50,652 nucleotides of DNA from JBBKXP01 sp038251315 (GTDB lineage Bacteria > Pseudomonadota > Alphaproteobacteria > Rhodobacterales > Rhodobacteraceae): contig JBBSBK010000012.1 of assembly GCA_038251315.1 (NCBI GenBank), forward strand, positions 1-50,652. The letters are read 5' to 3'. Position numbers and translations under genes: made by a program. The notes under the pieces were generated by a model. It had not been told where the DNA came from and did no database searches. It was given only the letters and a program-made list of their open reading frames with translations. Shown one piece after another: positions 32,883 to 39,396 of this stretch; within the stretch, counting starts at the first letter, position 1; each line of letters starts with the position of its first letter.

Positions 32883-34349
32883 ATGACAGCCGTCTTGGAT
32901 ATTTCGTTCGAACCCGTTTCGCTGGATGCGATCAAGGACCGCGCCGGTGTCGTGGCGGTTTTTGTCACTGACGACGGCAAGTTGGATGCCGCTGCGCGCC
33001 GGGTCAATGCCGCCAGCCGCAAGACCATCGACCGGATCGTTGCCGGGCCGGGATTTGCCAAGGCCGAGGCTGGCGATGTCGTCGAAATCCACTATCCCGC
33101 CGGGCTTGCCGCCGACGCCTTGCTGGTCGTCAAGCTGCCGCGCCGCCCCAGCACGGCCGAGGCACGCAATGCCGGCGGCGCGATTGCGCAAAAGCGCGGC
33201 AAGGGCGATCTGCTGGTGCTGGCACCGGGCATGGCGCAGGTGGCCGAGGTGGCCCTGGGCGTCGCGCTGCGGGCCTACGATTTCAGTGATCACAAGACCG
33301 GCGACAAGGACGCACCTGGCAAGGTCGCGTTCATGGTCAGCGATCCGGACGTTGCGCAGGTAGCCTTTGGGCCCTTGTCGGCGGTTGCGCAGGGCGTGTT
33401 CTTTACCCGCGATCTGGTCAATGCCCCGGCCAATATCCTGACCACCACCCGTTTCGCCGACCAACTGGTCGGGCTGGAAAAACTGGGGATCGAGGTCGAA
33501 GTTCTGGATGAACCGGCGTTGGAAAAGCTGGGGATGGGGTCGCTGCTCTGCGTCGGGCAAGGGTCGGACAGCCCGTCGAAGGTCGTCGTCATGCAATGGA
33601 ACGGCGGCGGCAAGGAATCGCCGTTCGCCCTCGTCGGCAAAGGCGTCGTGTTTGACACCGGCGGGATCAGCCTGAAACCGGCGGCCGGGATGGAAGACAT
33701 GACGATGGACATGGGAGGTGCGGGCGTCGTCGCCGGCGTCATGAAAACCCTCGCCCTGCGAAAAGCGCCCGCTAACGTCGTCGGGTTGGTCGGGCTGGTC
33801 GAAAACATGCCAAGCGGCAACGCGGTGCGCCCCGGCGATGTCGTCACCTCGATGAAGGGCGACACGATCGAGGTGATCAATACCGATGCCGAAGGGCGTT
33901 TGGTGCTGGCCGATGTGCTGTGGTACGCGCAGGAGCGGTTCAAGCCGGCAGGGATGATCAATCTGGCGACCCTGACAGGCGCGGTCATCGTCGCGCTGGG
34001 GCATGAACATGCGGGCGTCTTTTCCAACAACGACGATCTGGCGGATGCGTTCCTCAAGGCCGCCGGAACCGAGGGGGAGGGGGCCTGGCGGATGCCGATG
34101 GGCCCGGCTTATGACAAGAAACTGAAAAGCCGGATTGCCGACATGATGAACGTCGGCGGACGCGATGGCGGGTCGATCATCGCGGCGCAGTTCCTCAAAC
34201 GGTTCGTCAAGGACGACGTGCCATGGTGCCATCTGGACATTGCGGGCACTGCGTCGGTCAAGGCCGATCTGAATTTGTCGCCAAAGGGCGCGACGGGCTG
34301 GGGGGTGGCGGCACTGAACCGGCTGATTGCGGATCGCTACGAAAACTGA
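32883..34349 (+). CDS. pepA: Leucyl aminopeptidase (M17)
   Basis: Two-metal cytosolic aminopeptidase, 488 residues, usually a hexamer. The catalytic domain has VGKGVVFDTGGISLKP and the M17 signature NTDAEGRL starting at N333. The N-terminal domain (1-165) is the variable macro-like part. In E. coli PepA also binds DNA; that cannot be judged here. AGGAAA precedes the ATG. The stop shares one base with the holC start, a frequent pairing in proteobacteria. Confidence 0.96.
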   Translation: MTAVLDISFEPVSLDAIKDRAGVVAVFVTDDGKLDAAARRVNAASRKTIDRIVAGPGFAKAEAGDVVEIHYPAGLAADALLVVKLPRRPSTAEARNAGGAIAQKRGKGDLLVLAPGMAQVAEVALGVALRAYDFSDHKTGDKDAPGKVAFMVSDPDVAQVAFGPLSAVAQGVFFTRDLVNAPANILTTTRFADQLVGLEKLGIEVEVLDEPALEKLGMGSLLCVGQGSDSPSKVVVMQWNGGGKESPFALVGKGVVFDTGGISLKPAAGMEDMTMDMGGAGVVAGVMKTLALRKAPANVVGLVGLVENMPSGNAVRPGDVVTSMKGDTIEVINTDAEGRLVLADVLWYAQERFKPAGMINLATLTGAVIVALGHEHAGVFSNNDDLADAFLKAAGTEGEGAWRMPMGPAYDKKLKSRIADMMNVGGRDGGSIIAAQFLKRFVKDDVPWCHLDIAGTASVKADLNLSPKGATGWGVAALNRLIADRYEN

Positions 34350-34825
34350 TGGGCGCTGCGTTCTTTTACCAACTGACCGGAACGCCGCTCGAAACGACCC
34401 TGCCGATGTTGCTGTGCAAGGCGCGTGGCAACGGCTGGCGGGTTGCGGTGCGCGGGGTCGATGCGGCCCGGATGGCGCGGCTGGATGCGCTGCTGTGGGA
34501 CGGGCCTCCGGACGGGTTTGTACCCCACGGAATGGCCGGTGGACCGCACGACCCCGACCAGCCGATCCTGCTGTCGGTCGGACCGACGACGGCCAACAAT
34601 CCGGTCTGCGTCATTTCGGTGGACGGGGCAGATGTCGCCCCCGATGAAGTCGCCGCGCTAGAGCGGGTCTGCATCCTGTTCGAGGGGGCCGATGACGCAG
34701 CACTTCAGCGCGCACGCGGCCAGTGGAAGGCATTGACCGATGCAGGCTGCGCTGCCCAATATTGGGCGCAGGACGATGCCGGGCACTGGGTGAAGAAGGC
34801 GGAAAAGGGTGGGGTGGATGGATAG
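34349..34825 (+). CDS. holC: DNA polymerase III chi subunit
   Basis: Subunit of the clamp-loader that links it to single-strand binding protein. It has 158 residues. The pattern FYQLTGTPLETTLPMLLCKA at the start and WDGPPDGFVPHG in the middle matches HolC. The core then follows with QPILLSVG and ERVCILFEGADDAALQRAR. The ATG overlaps the pepA stop (TGATG), giving translational coupling. Confidence 0.92.
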   Translation: MGAAFFYQLTGTPLETTLPMLLCKARGNGWRVAVRGVDAARMARLDALLWDGPPDGFVPHGMAGGPHDPDQPILLSVGPTTANNPVCVISVDGADVAPDEVAALERVCILFEGADDAALQRARGQWKALTDAGCAAQYWAQDDAGHWVKKAEKGGVDG

Positions 34826-34924
34826 GTGCACACAGGCAGGTGCCAGCGCAGGTGGCAGGGTTTGCCGATTTGCCCGTCCTGCCCTGACGCGCGAAAATTC
34901 CCCGTTGCACTGACCGGACGGCCA

Positions 34925-35512
34925 TTATCGGGTCAGGATCAGCCTGCCATCTGCAATCTCGATCCGGCCGAACAGCCCCAGATAAGTCATTCCAAGCAGC
35001 GACCCGTCCATTTGCCCTTCGTTCACAACGGCGCGTACGTCGGTGTCGGTGATGTCACCCAAAGCAACCGAAGCGAGCCAGACCGGGGCCGTGCGCACAG
35101 TGCCATTGGCCGTGTTGGCGGTGCCGATATAGCGCAGGCCCGCCACGTCGATGCCGATGCGTCTGGCGTCCGCCTGAGTCAGCACGACCTGACTTGCGCC
35201 GGTATCGACGACGAAATCGACTGGCGTGCCGTTGACGCCGAGGGTCATGTAATAATGGCCGTCCGGGCTACGCGGCACTTCGATGCGGGTATCGCTGACG
35301 ACACTTTGACGTGGCCGTACCTGATTGCGCAGATCGCTCCACATGCCGACCGCTGCGACAACGCCGACAAAGATCAGCCCCCAGATCGCGGCCTGTTGCG
35401 CCGTCTTGCCAAGGTTCGGCCGGTTGCCAAGGAAAAACATCCCTGCAATGGCAGCGCCAAGCAGCCCGAGGTAGGCAAGGTTTGCAATCTGATCGCCGTT
35501 CATCCCCTGCAT
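34925..35512 (-). CDS. Membrane-anchored retropepsin-like aspartic protease (TIGR02281 type)
   Basis: Predicted clan AA aspartic protease of 195 residues. Two hydrophobic spans (about 12-29 and 41-58) anchor a periplasmic or cytoplasmic domain. The catalytic motif is VDTGAS with D103. Downstream GSLLGMTYLG supplies the second conserved hydrophobic-Gly element. Such enzymes act as homodimers, as in retroviral proteases. Substrate is unknown. The start could be at 35512 or 35503; neither has a strong ribosome site. It lies 6 bases after the marC stop. Confidence 0.87.
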   Translation of the reverse strand: MQGMNGDQIANLAYLGLLGAAIAGMFFLGNRPNLGKTAQQAAIWGLIFVGVVAAVGMWSDLRNQVRPRQSVVSDTRIEVPRSPDGHYYMTLGVNGTPVDFVVDTGASQVVLTQADARRIGIDVAGLRYIGTANTANGTVRTAPVWLASVALGDITDTDVRAVVNEGQMDGSLLGMTYLGLFGRIEIADGRLILTR

Positions 35513-35518
35513 ATAGGA

Positions 35519-36145
35519 CTAAGCGCCAAAACCGCTAGAGCGCAGGCCGTCGAGAATGAACTGGATCGCCAGCGCCGCCAGCAACATCCCAAGAATCCGC
35601 GTCAGGACGGTGATGCCGGTCTTGCCCAGCACGCGTTCGATGAAACCTGCCGACAGGAACGTCAGGAACACAATCACCAGATTGACCCCCATGACCCCGC
35701 CGATGGCCAGCCAGTCGCCGGGTTCGCGGGCCTGCCCGGCCAGCAGGATGATTGTGGTGATGAGGCCGGGACCGACGATCAACGGAATCGCCAGCGGAAA
35801 GACCGATGGGTCGTCGTGTTCCTGTCCGCCTTGGTCGGCGCTGCCCTCGCGCCGCGCCTGACGCCGTTCGAACAGCATATCGAGCGCCGTCAGGAATAGC
35901 AGGATACCACCGGCGATACGGAAAGCGGGCATCGAGATGCCGATGAATTTCAGCACCGCCTCGCCCAGAAACAAAAACACCAGCATCAGCACGCCAGCGA
36001 CCAGACAGGCCCGCAAGCCGATGGCGCGGCGCTGGCCTTGGGTCATTCCTTGGGTCAGAGCGATGAACAGCGGTGCCAAACCGGGCGCGTCGATGATGAT
36101 GAAGATCGTGATGAAGGCGGCGATGAGGGCGGGAAGTTCGGTCAT
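35519..36145 (-). CDS. MarC-family integral membrane protein
   Basis: A 208-residue protein with six predicted membrane spans. IIDAPGLAPLFIALT near residues 17-31 and PLAIPLIVGPGLITT near 115-130 are the two inverted-repeat motifs of the MarC (UPF0056) family. ILLFLTALDMLF lies between them. Function is uncertain; the old link to multiple antibiotic resistance has not held up. A charged loop near residues 92-112 is cytoplasmic or periplasmic by prediction. Confidence 0.92.
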   Translation of the reverse strand: MTELPALIAAFITIFIIIDAPGLAPLFIALTQGMTQGQRRAIGLRACLVAGVLMLVFLFLGEAVLKFIGISMPAFRIAGGILLFLTALDMLFERRQARREGSADQGGQEHDDPSVFPLAIPLIVGPGLITTIILLAGQAREPGDWLAIGGVMGVNLVIVFLTFLSAGFIERVLGKTGITVLTRILGMLLAALAIQFILDGLRSSGFGA

Positions 36146-36169
36146 CGGGACGCCTGTGTTGGTGCCTTT

Positions 36170-36222
36170 GGCTACTGAAGGAGCCTCCGGCGGGAGTTGT
36201 TATTGCAAAGTGAAGCGGAAAG
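36170..36222 (-). repeat. Diverged copy of a Rhodobacterales intergenic repeat
   Basis: The stretch around 36180-36215 reads GGAGCCTCCGGCGGGAG followed by an AT-rich part and AAGTGAAG. It resembles the common repeat (GCCTCCGGCGGGAGTATTTTTGGCCAA...GAAG) of this order. The other copy in the window is at about 15890-15932 in reverse orientation. It lies between two minus-strand genes. Confidence 0.5.
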
Positions 36223-36242
36223 GCGCGATTGGCAACCTTGCC

Positions 36243-38096
36243 TCAAGCAGCTTGGGCCTGATCCAGCTTTTCCTGCGCTGTGATCCAGAGCGATTCGGCG
36301 CGGTTCAGTGCCTCCATCAACTCGGCGTATTTCTTGTTCCAGGTGGCGAGTTCGCCTTTGCGGGCATCCTCGTAAAGCGCCGGGTCAGCGAGTTTCTTGG
36401 CCAGCTTGTCGCGCATGTCGTTGATCTTGGTCACGCGCTCTTCGCACTTCTTTGCCTCGCTGCGCATCGCCGCGATGGCTTGCTGGCTGGGGCGCGCCGG
36501 TTTGACTGCCGTCGGTTTGGCCTTGTCTTGGGCTTTTTCGGGGGTGATGAGCATGGTCCGATAGGCTTCGAGGTCATCGTCGTAGGGTTTGACGCGGCCG
36601 TCCTTGACCAGCCACAGGCGGTCGGCGACCATCGACAGCAGGTGCATGTCGTGGCTGACGAGGATCACCGCCCCGGTGTAGGCGGTCAGCGCCTCGACCA
36701 GCGCCTCGCGGCTTTCGATGTCAAGGTGGTTGGTCGGTTCGTCGAGGATCAGCAGGTGCGGCGCGGGCAGGGTGGCCAGCAGCAGCGACAGGCGGGCCTT
36801 TTGTCCGCCCGACAGCCGCCCGACTTCGGTATCCGCTTGTGCTGCCATCAGGCCAAAGCCTGCCAGACGGGCGCGGGCGCGCGCTTGTCCGTCATCGGGA
36901 CGTTCGCGCAGGATATGTTGCAGTGGGGTTTCTTCGATGCGCAATTCGTCGACCTGATGCTGCGCGAAAAAGCCGATGCGCAACTTGTTGCTGCTGACCA
37001 TCTTGCCGCGAACCGCTTCAAGCCGGCCTGACAACAGCTTGGAAAGTGTCGATTTTCCTTCGCCGTTGCGCCCCAACAGCGCGATCCGGTCGTCCTGATC
37101 GATCCGCAGGTTCAGGTCGTGCAGCACGATGTGATTGCCATAGCCCACAGCGACGCCTTCGGTGGCGATAATCGGGGGCGACAATTCTTCGGGTTCGGGG
37201 AATGTGAATACGGTGCGCGCGGCGTCTTCGGGGACGCGGATCGTTTCCATTTTTTCCAGCATCTTGACGCGCGATTGGGCCTGTTTTGCCTTGGATGCCT
37301 TGGCCTTGAAGCGGTCAACGAATGATTGCAGGTGGGCGCGGCGCGCGTCCTGCTTCTTGGCGGCTGACACCATTAACGCCCTTTTTTCAGCGCGTTGGCG
37401 GGCGAAGTTGTCGTAATTGCCGGTGTAGTAGGTGAGTTTCTTGTCTTCGAGATGCAGAATGCCGCCGACGGATCGGTTCAGCAATTCGCGGTCGTGCGAC
37501 ACGATGACAACGGTATGGGGGTATTTGACAAGGTAGGCCTCAAGCCACAACGCACCTTCAAGGTCGAGGTAGTTCGTCGGTTCGTCCAGCAGCAGCAGGT
37601 CGGGTTCGCTGAAAAGGACGGCGGCGAGGGCCACGCGCATCCGCCAGCCGCCCGAAAAGGCCGAACAGGGTTGCCGCTGTTCGGCGTCGGTGAACCCCAG
37701 ACCTTTGAGGATGGTCGACGCACGGCCTTCGGCGCTCCACGCGTCGATGTCGGCCAGACGGGTCTGTACTTCGGCGATACGATGCGCGTCGGTGGCGGTT
37801 TCGGCCTCGGCCAGCAGGGCCTCGCGTTCCTTGTCGGCGGCCAGCACGGTGTCGATCAACGATACCTCGTTGCCCGGCACCTCTTGGCTGACACCACCGA
37901 TCTTCCAGCCACGGGGGATCTGAATCTCGCCGGTGTCCAGCACCAATTCGCCCCGGATCATCCGGAACAGCGTCGTCTTGCCGGTGCCGTTGCGGCCGAT
38001 CAGCCCGACCTTGTGGCCGGTCGGAATGACGGCGGTCGCATTCTCGATCAGGATGCGGCCTTCGATGGAATAGGAGATGTCGGTAATGCGTAGCAT
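36243..38096 (-). CDS. ABC-F family ATPase, YheS-like
   Basis: Soluble twin-ABC ATPase of 617 residues, second of its kind in this window. NBD1 has Walker A GRNGTGKT (34-41), FSGGWRMRVALA and DLLLLDEPTNYLD. NBD2 has GRNGEGKST, LSGGQKARLSLLL and LLILDEPTNHLD. The inter-domain arm is Lys/Arg-rich (KAKASKAKQAQSR). The C-terminal extension (about 530-617) is a charged coiled coil. The layout matches YheS-type proteins that act on the ribosome. The ATG at 38096 aligns with the family; an ATG six codons earlier (38114) is possible. Confidence 0.9.
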   Translation of the reverse strand: MLRITDISYSIEGRILIENATAVIPTGHKVGLIGRNGTGKTTLFRMIRGELVLDTGEIQIPRGWKIGGVSQEVPGNEVSLIDTVLAADKEREALLAEAETATDAHRIAEVQTRLADIDAWSAEGRASTILKGLGFTDAEQRQPCSAFSGGWRMRVALAAVLFSEPDLLLLDEPTNYLDLEGALWLEAYLVKYPHTVVIVSHDRELLNRSVGGILHLEDKKLTYYTGNYDNFARQRAEKRALMVSAAKKQDARRAHLQSFVDRFKAKASKAKQAQSRVKMLEKMETIRVPEDAARTVFTFPEPEELSPPIIATEGVAVGYGNHIVLHDLNLRIDQDDRIALLGRNGEGKSTLSKLLSGRLEAVRGKMVSSNKLRIGFFAQHQVDELRIEETPLQHILRERPDDGQARARARLAGFGLMAAQADTEVGRLSGGQKARLSLLLATLPAPHLLILDEPTNHLDIESREALVEALTAYTGAVILVSHDMHLLSMVADRLWLVKDGRVKPYDDDLEAYRTMLITPEKAQDKAKPTAVKPARPSQQAIAAMRSEAKKCEERVTKINDMRDKLAKKLADPALYEDARKGELATWNKKYAELMEALNRAESLWITAQEKLDQAQAA

Positions 38097-38219
38097 GGGG
38101 GGGCTTTGCCCCATCGCGGGGCCGGGGTCAATCGCGCCTTTTCACCGCGCCGGGGCCATGATAGTGCGCCCGCAGCATTTCATCGGGGCGATGCGCCCCC
38201 GCAACGCACGAGGGCCAAC

Positions 38220-38642
38220 ATGGCAATCCAACGCACCTTTTCGATCATCAAACCGGACGCCACAAAACGCAACCTGACCGGCGCTATCGCCAAGAAGTTC
38301 GAGGATGCAGGCCTGCGCATCGTCGCGTCCAAGCGCATCCAGTTGACGCTGGCGCAGGCGCAGGCGTTTTACGGCGTCCACAAGGCCCGCCCGTTCTTTG
38401 GCGAATTGACCGAATACATGATTTCGGAACCCATCGTCGTGCAGGTTCTGGAAGGCGAAAACGCCATTGCCAAGAACCGCGAAGTGATGGGCGCCACCAA
38501 CCCCGCCGATGCCGCCGATGGCACGATCCGCAAGGAATTCGCCCTGTCGATCGGCGAGAATTCGGTGCATGGGTCGGACGCGCCGGAGACGGCTGCGGAA
38601 GAGATCGCGTTTTTCTTCTCGGGTCTTGAATTGGTGGGGTAG
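38220..38642 (+). CDS. ndk: Nucleoside diphosphate kinase
   Basis: Transfers the terminal phosphate from ATP to other (d)NDPs through a phospho-histidine. It has 140 residues. The catalytic H117 lies in NSVHGSDAPE. The start QRTFSIIKPDATKRNL is diagnostic. The ATG at 38220 fits; the frame is open upstream. A 6-bp GC hairpin (38185-38199) lies in the leader, 20 bases before the start. Its terminator reaches into the convergent gene. Confidence 0.97.
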   Translation: MAIQRTFSIIKPDATKRNLTGAIAKKFEDAGLRIVASKRIQLTLAQAQAFYGVHKARPFFGELTEYMISEPIVVQVLEGENAIAKNREVMGATNPADAADGTIRKEFALSIGENSVHGSDAPETAAEEIAFFFSGLELVG

Positions 38643-38663
38643 AACCCCACCCTATTGAGCTTC

Positions 38664-38694
38664 GGGCCGTCCGTTCACGCGGGCGGCCCTTTTT
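38664..38694 (+). terminator. Intrinsic terminator of ndk
   Basis: A 10-bp stem (38664-38673 with 38680-38689, one G-T wobble) and six-base loop are followed by TTTTT (38690-38694). The 3' half of the stem and the T-run lie inside the last codons of the convergent TfoX-domain gene, whose stop codon begins at 38677 in the loop. Confidence 0.88.
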
Positions 38695-39013
38695 GTTCTA
38701 CCACTCCGATGGCGTTCAGGAACTGATCCAATTCAGACTGGCCAGCGTCGAAACTGCCGGCCTTCAGCGCGTCGAACGATTTCCGCAGCGCCGCTTTTTC
38801 AGCTCCCTTGCAGTCGTTCCACGGGCGGCCCTGCAAGGCCATGTGCAGGACGTAGTAGCCGATGAAATGCGGGCGCGATCCTGCTTCCAGCAGCTTGGCG
38901 TAGGCCGCGTCGGCGCCGATGTCACGCAACTGTTCGGCGGTGGTTATGCCGACCGCGATCAGCGACGTTTCGAACGCCGGGCCGATGTTGCGGATGCTGG
39001 ACAGGGCTGCCAT
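38675..39013 (-). CDS. TfoX C-terminal domain protein
   Basis: A 112-residue protein consisting only of the helical TfoX/Sxy C-terminal domain. SIRNIGPAFETSLIAVGITT and LRDIGADAAYAKLLE carry the helix-hairpin-helix-like core. ALQGRPWNDC matches the family. The N-terminal TfoX domain of the competence regulator is absent, as in many bacterial homologues. A competence role should not be assumed. It begins 22 bases downstream of a terminator on the same strand, so it has no evident promoter of its own. Its last codons hold the ndk terminator. Confidence 0.87.
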   Translation of the reverse strand: MAALSSIRNIGPAFETSLIAVGITTAEQLRDIGADAAYAKLLEAGSRPHFIGYYVLHMALQGRPWNDCKGAEKAALRKSFDALKAGSFDAGQSELDQFLNAIGVVEQKGPPA

Positions 39014-39035
39014 GTGGTCAGATTACCCACGCGCG

Positions 39036-39130
39036 AAAAAAAGACCAGTGGCAGGGTGCAGACCTTGGGAGGAGAGGGCACCGGGCCGCTGGTCTTGTCA
39101 CGCCCGCATTGCACCGAGGGAGGGCGGTGC
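39036..39130 (-). ncRNA. Candidate cuckoo/CcsR-like RNA: two hairpins with anti-Shine-Dalgarno loops
   Basis: Minus strand, starting 11 bases after the stop of a 41-codon ORF. Hairpin 1 (39130-39111) has a perfect 6-bp stem GCACCG/CGGTGC around the loop CCCUCCCU. After 16 bases hairpin 2 (39094-39043) has a 10-bp outer stem with one wobble and a 5-bp inner stem (GGTGC/GCACC). Its loop contains CUCUCCUCCC, and seven T follow (39042-39036), so it doubles as a terminator. Two stem-loops with CCUCCUCCC-type loops define the cuckoo RNAs of alphaproteobacteria, including CcsR of Rhodobacter, which are often cut from the 3' end of a small mRNA. The loops could bind GGGAGG ribosome sites. The structure is seen directly; the function is inferred. 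Confidence 0.65.
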
Positions 39131-39141
39131 GACGGCGTCTC

Positions 39142-39267
39142 TCAGATACTCGCGTAGTCGGTGAAGACCACGGGTCGCGATGTCTCGCGCGGTGGTCGCT
39201 GCGTCGTTGCCGCAACGGGCACCGGGCGCGTCGGGATGACGGGCGGTTTGGGTTGGGGTGTGGCCAT
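39142..39267 (-). CDS. Small Pro-rich protein ahead of the hairpin RNA
   Basis: A 41-residue ORF beginning MATPQPKPPVIP and ending RPVVFTDYASI. It is rich in Pro, Thr, Arg and Val with no membrane span, and is probably disordered. AAGGAG lies eight bases before the ATG at 39267; an ATG two codons earlier (39273) is too close to it. Two anti-Shine-Dalgarno hairpins and a terminator follow. In Rhodobacter CcsR loci the small upstream gene encodes a DUF1127 protein; this one is not DUF1127. The protein may matter itself or the ORF may mainly serve the RNA. Family unknown to me. Confidence 0.6.
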   Translation of the reverse strand: MATPQPKPPVIPTRPVPVAATTQRPPRETSRPVVFTDYASI

Positions 39268-39368
39268 CTGCATGGCTCCTTGCTCTGCCTTTGGTTCGGG
39301 TCTTGCCGCCCTTGGCCTCTTGATGGACCTAAGGTGACGATCGCACAAGATTGCGCCGTCCGCGGGGC

Positions 39369-39396
39369 ACGATTGTGTCGGAATTGTGACTGTCAA
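39369..39396 (-). promoter_or_regulatory. Candidate promoter for the small ORF and hairpin RNA
   Basis: On the minus strand a perfect TTGACA (39396-39391) overlaps the helicase stop codon. AATCGT (39374-39369), a weak -10, follows at 16 bases. The leader would be about 95 bases. An alternative sigma factor might use this gap differently. Confidence 0.35.

Noticed and set aside
32787..34232. Open frame of 481 codons on the minus strand over pepA
   Set aside because: Mirror frame of a conserved M17 peptidase; His/Gly/Asp-rich composition typical of reverse-strand shadows in GC-rich genomes.
38675..39013. TfoX-domain gene as evidence for natural competence
   Set aside because: Only the C-terminal domain is present and no competence genes lie in the window.
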